Assembly (NCBI GenBank): GCA_028289505.1 | Contig: JANQPK010000260.1 | Location: 1 to 7,308, forward strand | Direction of reading: 5' to 3' | DNA length: 7,308 nucleotides | From: Cyclobacteriaceae bacterium | Lineage (GTDB): Bacteria > Bacteroidota > Bacteroidia > Cytophagales > Cyclobacteriaceae | In this document: positions 6,605 to 7,308 of the stretch, one piece after another | How the letters are laid out: the number at the start of each line of letters is the position of its first letter | Numbering within the stretch: position 1 is the first letter of the stretch | Notes under the pieces: model-generated | Told to the model about the DNA's origin: nothing | Databases searched by the model: none | What the model saw: only the letters and a program-made list of their open reading frames with translations | Made by a program: the position numbers and the translations under genes

Positions 6605-6943
6605 ATGCAGATTTCGAGTGTTTTAGAAGATGACAATTATGTAATTGCCATTGATGGAGATGTCGATGCCAGTTCCTCGATTATGCTGGATGAAGCGATC
6701 AGCAAAGCCATCGAAAAAGGACAGCAACAAATTCTTATAGATTGCGTAGACCTGAACTACATATCTTCTGCAGGACTGGGTGTGTTTATGTCATACATTG
6801 AAGAGTTGAAAGTAAGGAACACTCGAATGGTTTTGTTTGGTTTAAGTGAAAAGGTTGAGAATGTGTTTAAGGTGTTAGGGTTGGATCAATTGTTAAGCAT
6901 TGAAGAGACTAAAGACCAGGCGAAGCAGCAAGCACATGGATAG
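6605..6943 (+). CDS. STAS-domain anti-sigma-factor antagonist (RsbV/SpoIIAA family)
   Basis: This 112-residue cytoplasmic protein is a single STAS domain. It shows the N-terminal strand pattern YVIAIDGDVDASSS (12-25), then QQILIDCVDLNYISSAGLGV (41-60) around the regulatory serine, and VLFGLSEKVENVFKVLGL (76-93) near the C-terminus. Aligned on GLGV, Ser55 matches the phosphorylated Ser58 of SpoIIAA and Ser56 of RsbV; Ser54 is next to it. In partner switching, the unphosphorylated form binds the anti-sigma kinase and frees the kinase's other partner, while phosphorylation by the kinase breaks the complex. The gene lies between the PP2C phosphatase and an RsbW-like kinase and overlaps the kinase start by 8 bases. 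The C-terminal tail KDQAKQQAHG is probably disordered. The ATG at 6605 lies in AT-rich sequence without a Shine-Dalgarno site. The family is secure; the downstream target is unknown. Confidence 0.94.
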   Translation: MQISSVLEDDNYVIAIDGDVDASSSIMLDEAISKAIEKGQQQILIDCVDLNYISSAGLGVFMSYIEELKVRNTRMVLFGLSEKVENVFKVLGLDQLLSIEETKDQAKQQAHG

Positions 6944-7308
6944 TCAGCTTAAGGTTCCTTGCGACAAGGAAAGATTGAAGGACGTACGTCATTTTGTGGA
7001 AGAATTCCTACACCAGCACGGCGTACCTGAAGTAGAGGCTGGTGAAATCGTACTAGCCGTGGATGAGGTTTGTGCCAATCTGATGATACACTCCCACCAA
7101 TGCAATCCGAAAAAGCGCATCGGTGTGCGGGTGAAAATGATAAAGGAAGATGAGGTTCAGTTCGAGATTACTGATTTTGGGGTAGGGTTCAATTTTTGTC
7201 GTTACAAAGAGCCTAACCTGGACGATATTATCAAGGAAAAGAAGAAGGGTGGTGTTGGATTAATACTGGTCAAACGCATTATGGATGACATGGAATTTGT
7301 GAGAAAGT
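6936..7308 (+). CDS. RsbW/SpoIIAB-like anti-sigma-factor Ser kinase, C-terminus cut by window edge
   Basis: The frame is open from an ATG at 6936 to the window edge, giving 124 residues with no stop; full-length relatives usually have about 135-150. It is a GHKL/HATPase domain. The N-box is AVDEVCANLMIHSH (41-54), with Glu44 and Asn48 in the catalytic and Mg-binding positions. The G1 box is TDFGVGF (79-85) and the G2 box is KGGVGLILVKRI (104-115). The histidine-kinase dimerisation and phosphoacceptor region is absent, as in RsbW. Proteins of this type phosphorylate the serine of their STAS partner and sequester a second partner, classically a sigma factor. The start overlaps the STAS gene by 8 bases (stop TAG at 6941-6943), which suggests translational coupling and a matched ratio of the two proteins. 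Any sigma factor or other target gene would have to lie outside the window. Confidence 0.92.
   Translation, partial: MDSQLKVPCDKERLKDVRHFVEEFLHQHGVPEVEAGEIVLAVDEVCANLMIHSHQCNPKKRIGVRVKMIKEDEVQFEITDFGVGFNFCRYKEPNLDDIIKEKKKGGVGLILVKRIMDDMEFVRK

Overview
The window looks like a piece of a Bacteroidota chromosome, probably from the Cytophagia side; the lineage is inferred, not tested. Three things point there. The outer-membrane receptor has the N-terminal carboxypeptidase-regulatory-like domain typical of SusC/TonB receptors of this phylum. Promoter-like sites match the Bacteroidota pattern TTG/TTTG, about 19 nt, then TAnnTTTG. Start codons are preceded by A-rich sequence rather than Shine-Dalgarno sites. 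There are no mobile elements, CRISPR arrays, tRNAs or rRNAs. Coding density is high and no gene-free stretch exceeds 300 bases.

Left half (1-2887, minus strand): a vitamin-uptake locus. In transcription order it holds a PnuC-family inner-membrane transporter (probably the thiamin type, PnuT), a small NadR-type P-loop kinase overlapping it by 4 bases, a well-placed promoter, a TPP riboswitch, and a TonB-dependent receptor whose C-terminal part lies outside the window. The riboswitch makes thiamin or a thiamin precursor the likely cargo. The receptor would bring it across the outer membrane, PnuT would let it cross the inner membrane, and the kinase would trap it by phosphorylation. The kinase family is best known for nicotinamide riboside, so its substrate here is an open question. 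Unusually, the riboswitch lies inside the locus and directly commands only the receptor.

Middle (2977-4446, plus strand): guaB, IMP dehydrogenase, complete with its CBS pair and catalytic cysteine loop. It is divergent from the transporter gene, with an 89-base gap between the preferred start codons.

Right half (4515-7308, plus strand): a partner-switching signalling cassette. It encodes an eight-helix membrane protein with a GAF-like region and a C-terminal RsbU/SpoIIE-type PP2C phosphatase, a STAS-domain anti-sigma-factor antagonist, and an RsbW/SpoIIAB-type kinase cut by the window end. The last two overlap by 8 bases. By analogy with Gram-positive bacteria, the kinase phosphorylates the STAS protein and the membrane phosphatase reverses this when it senses a signal. 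No sigma factor is visible, and sigma-B is not known from Bacteroidota, so the output of the switch is unknown.
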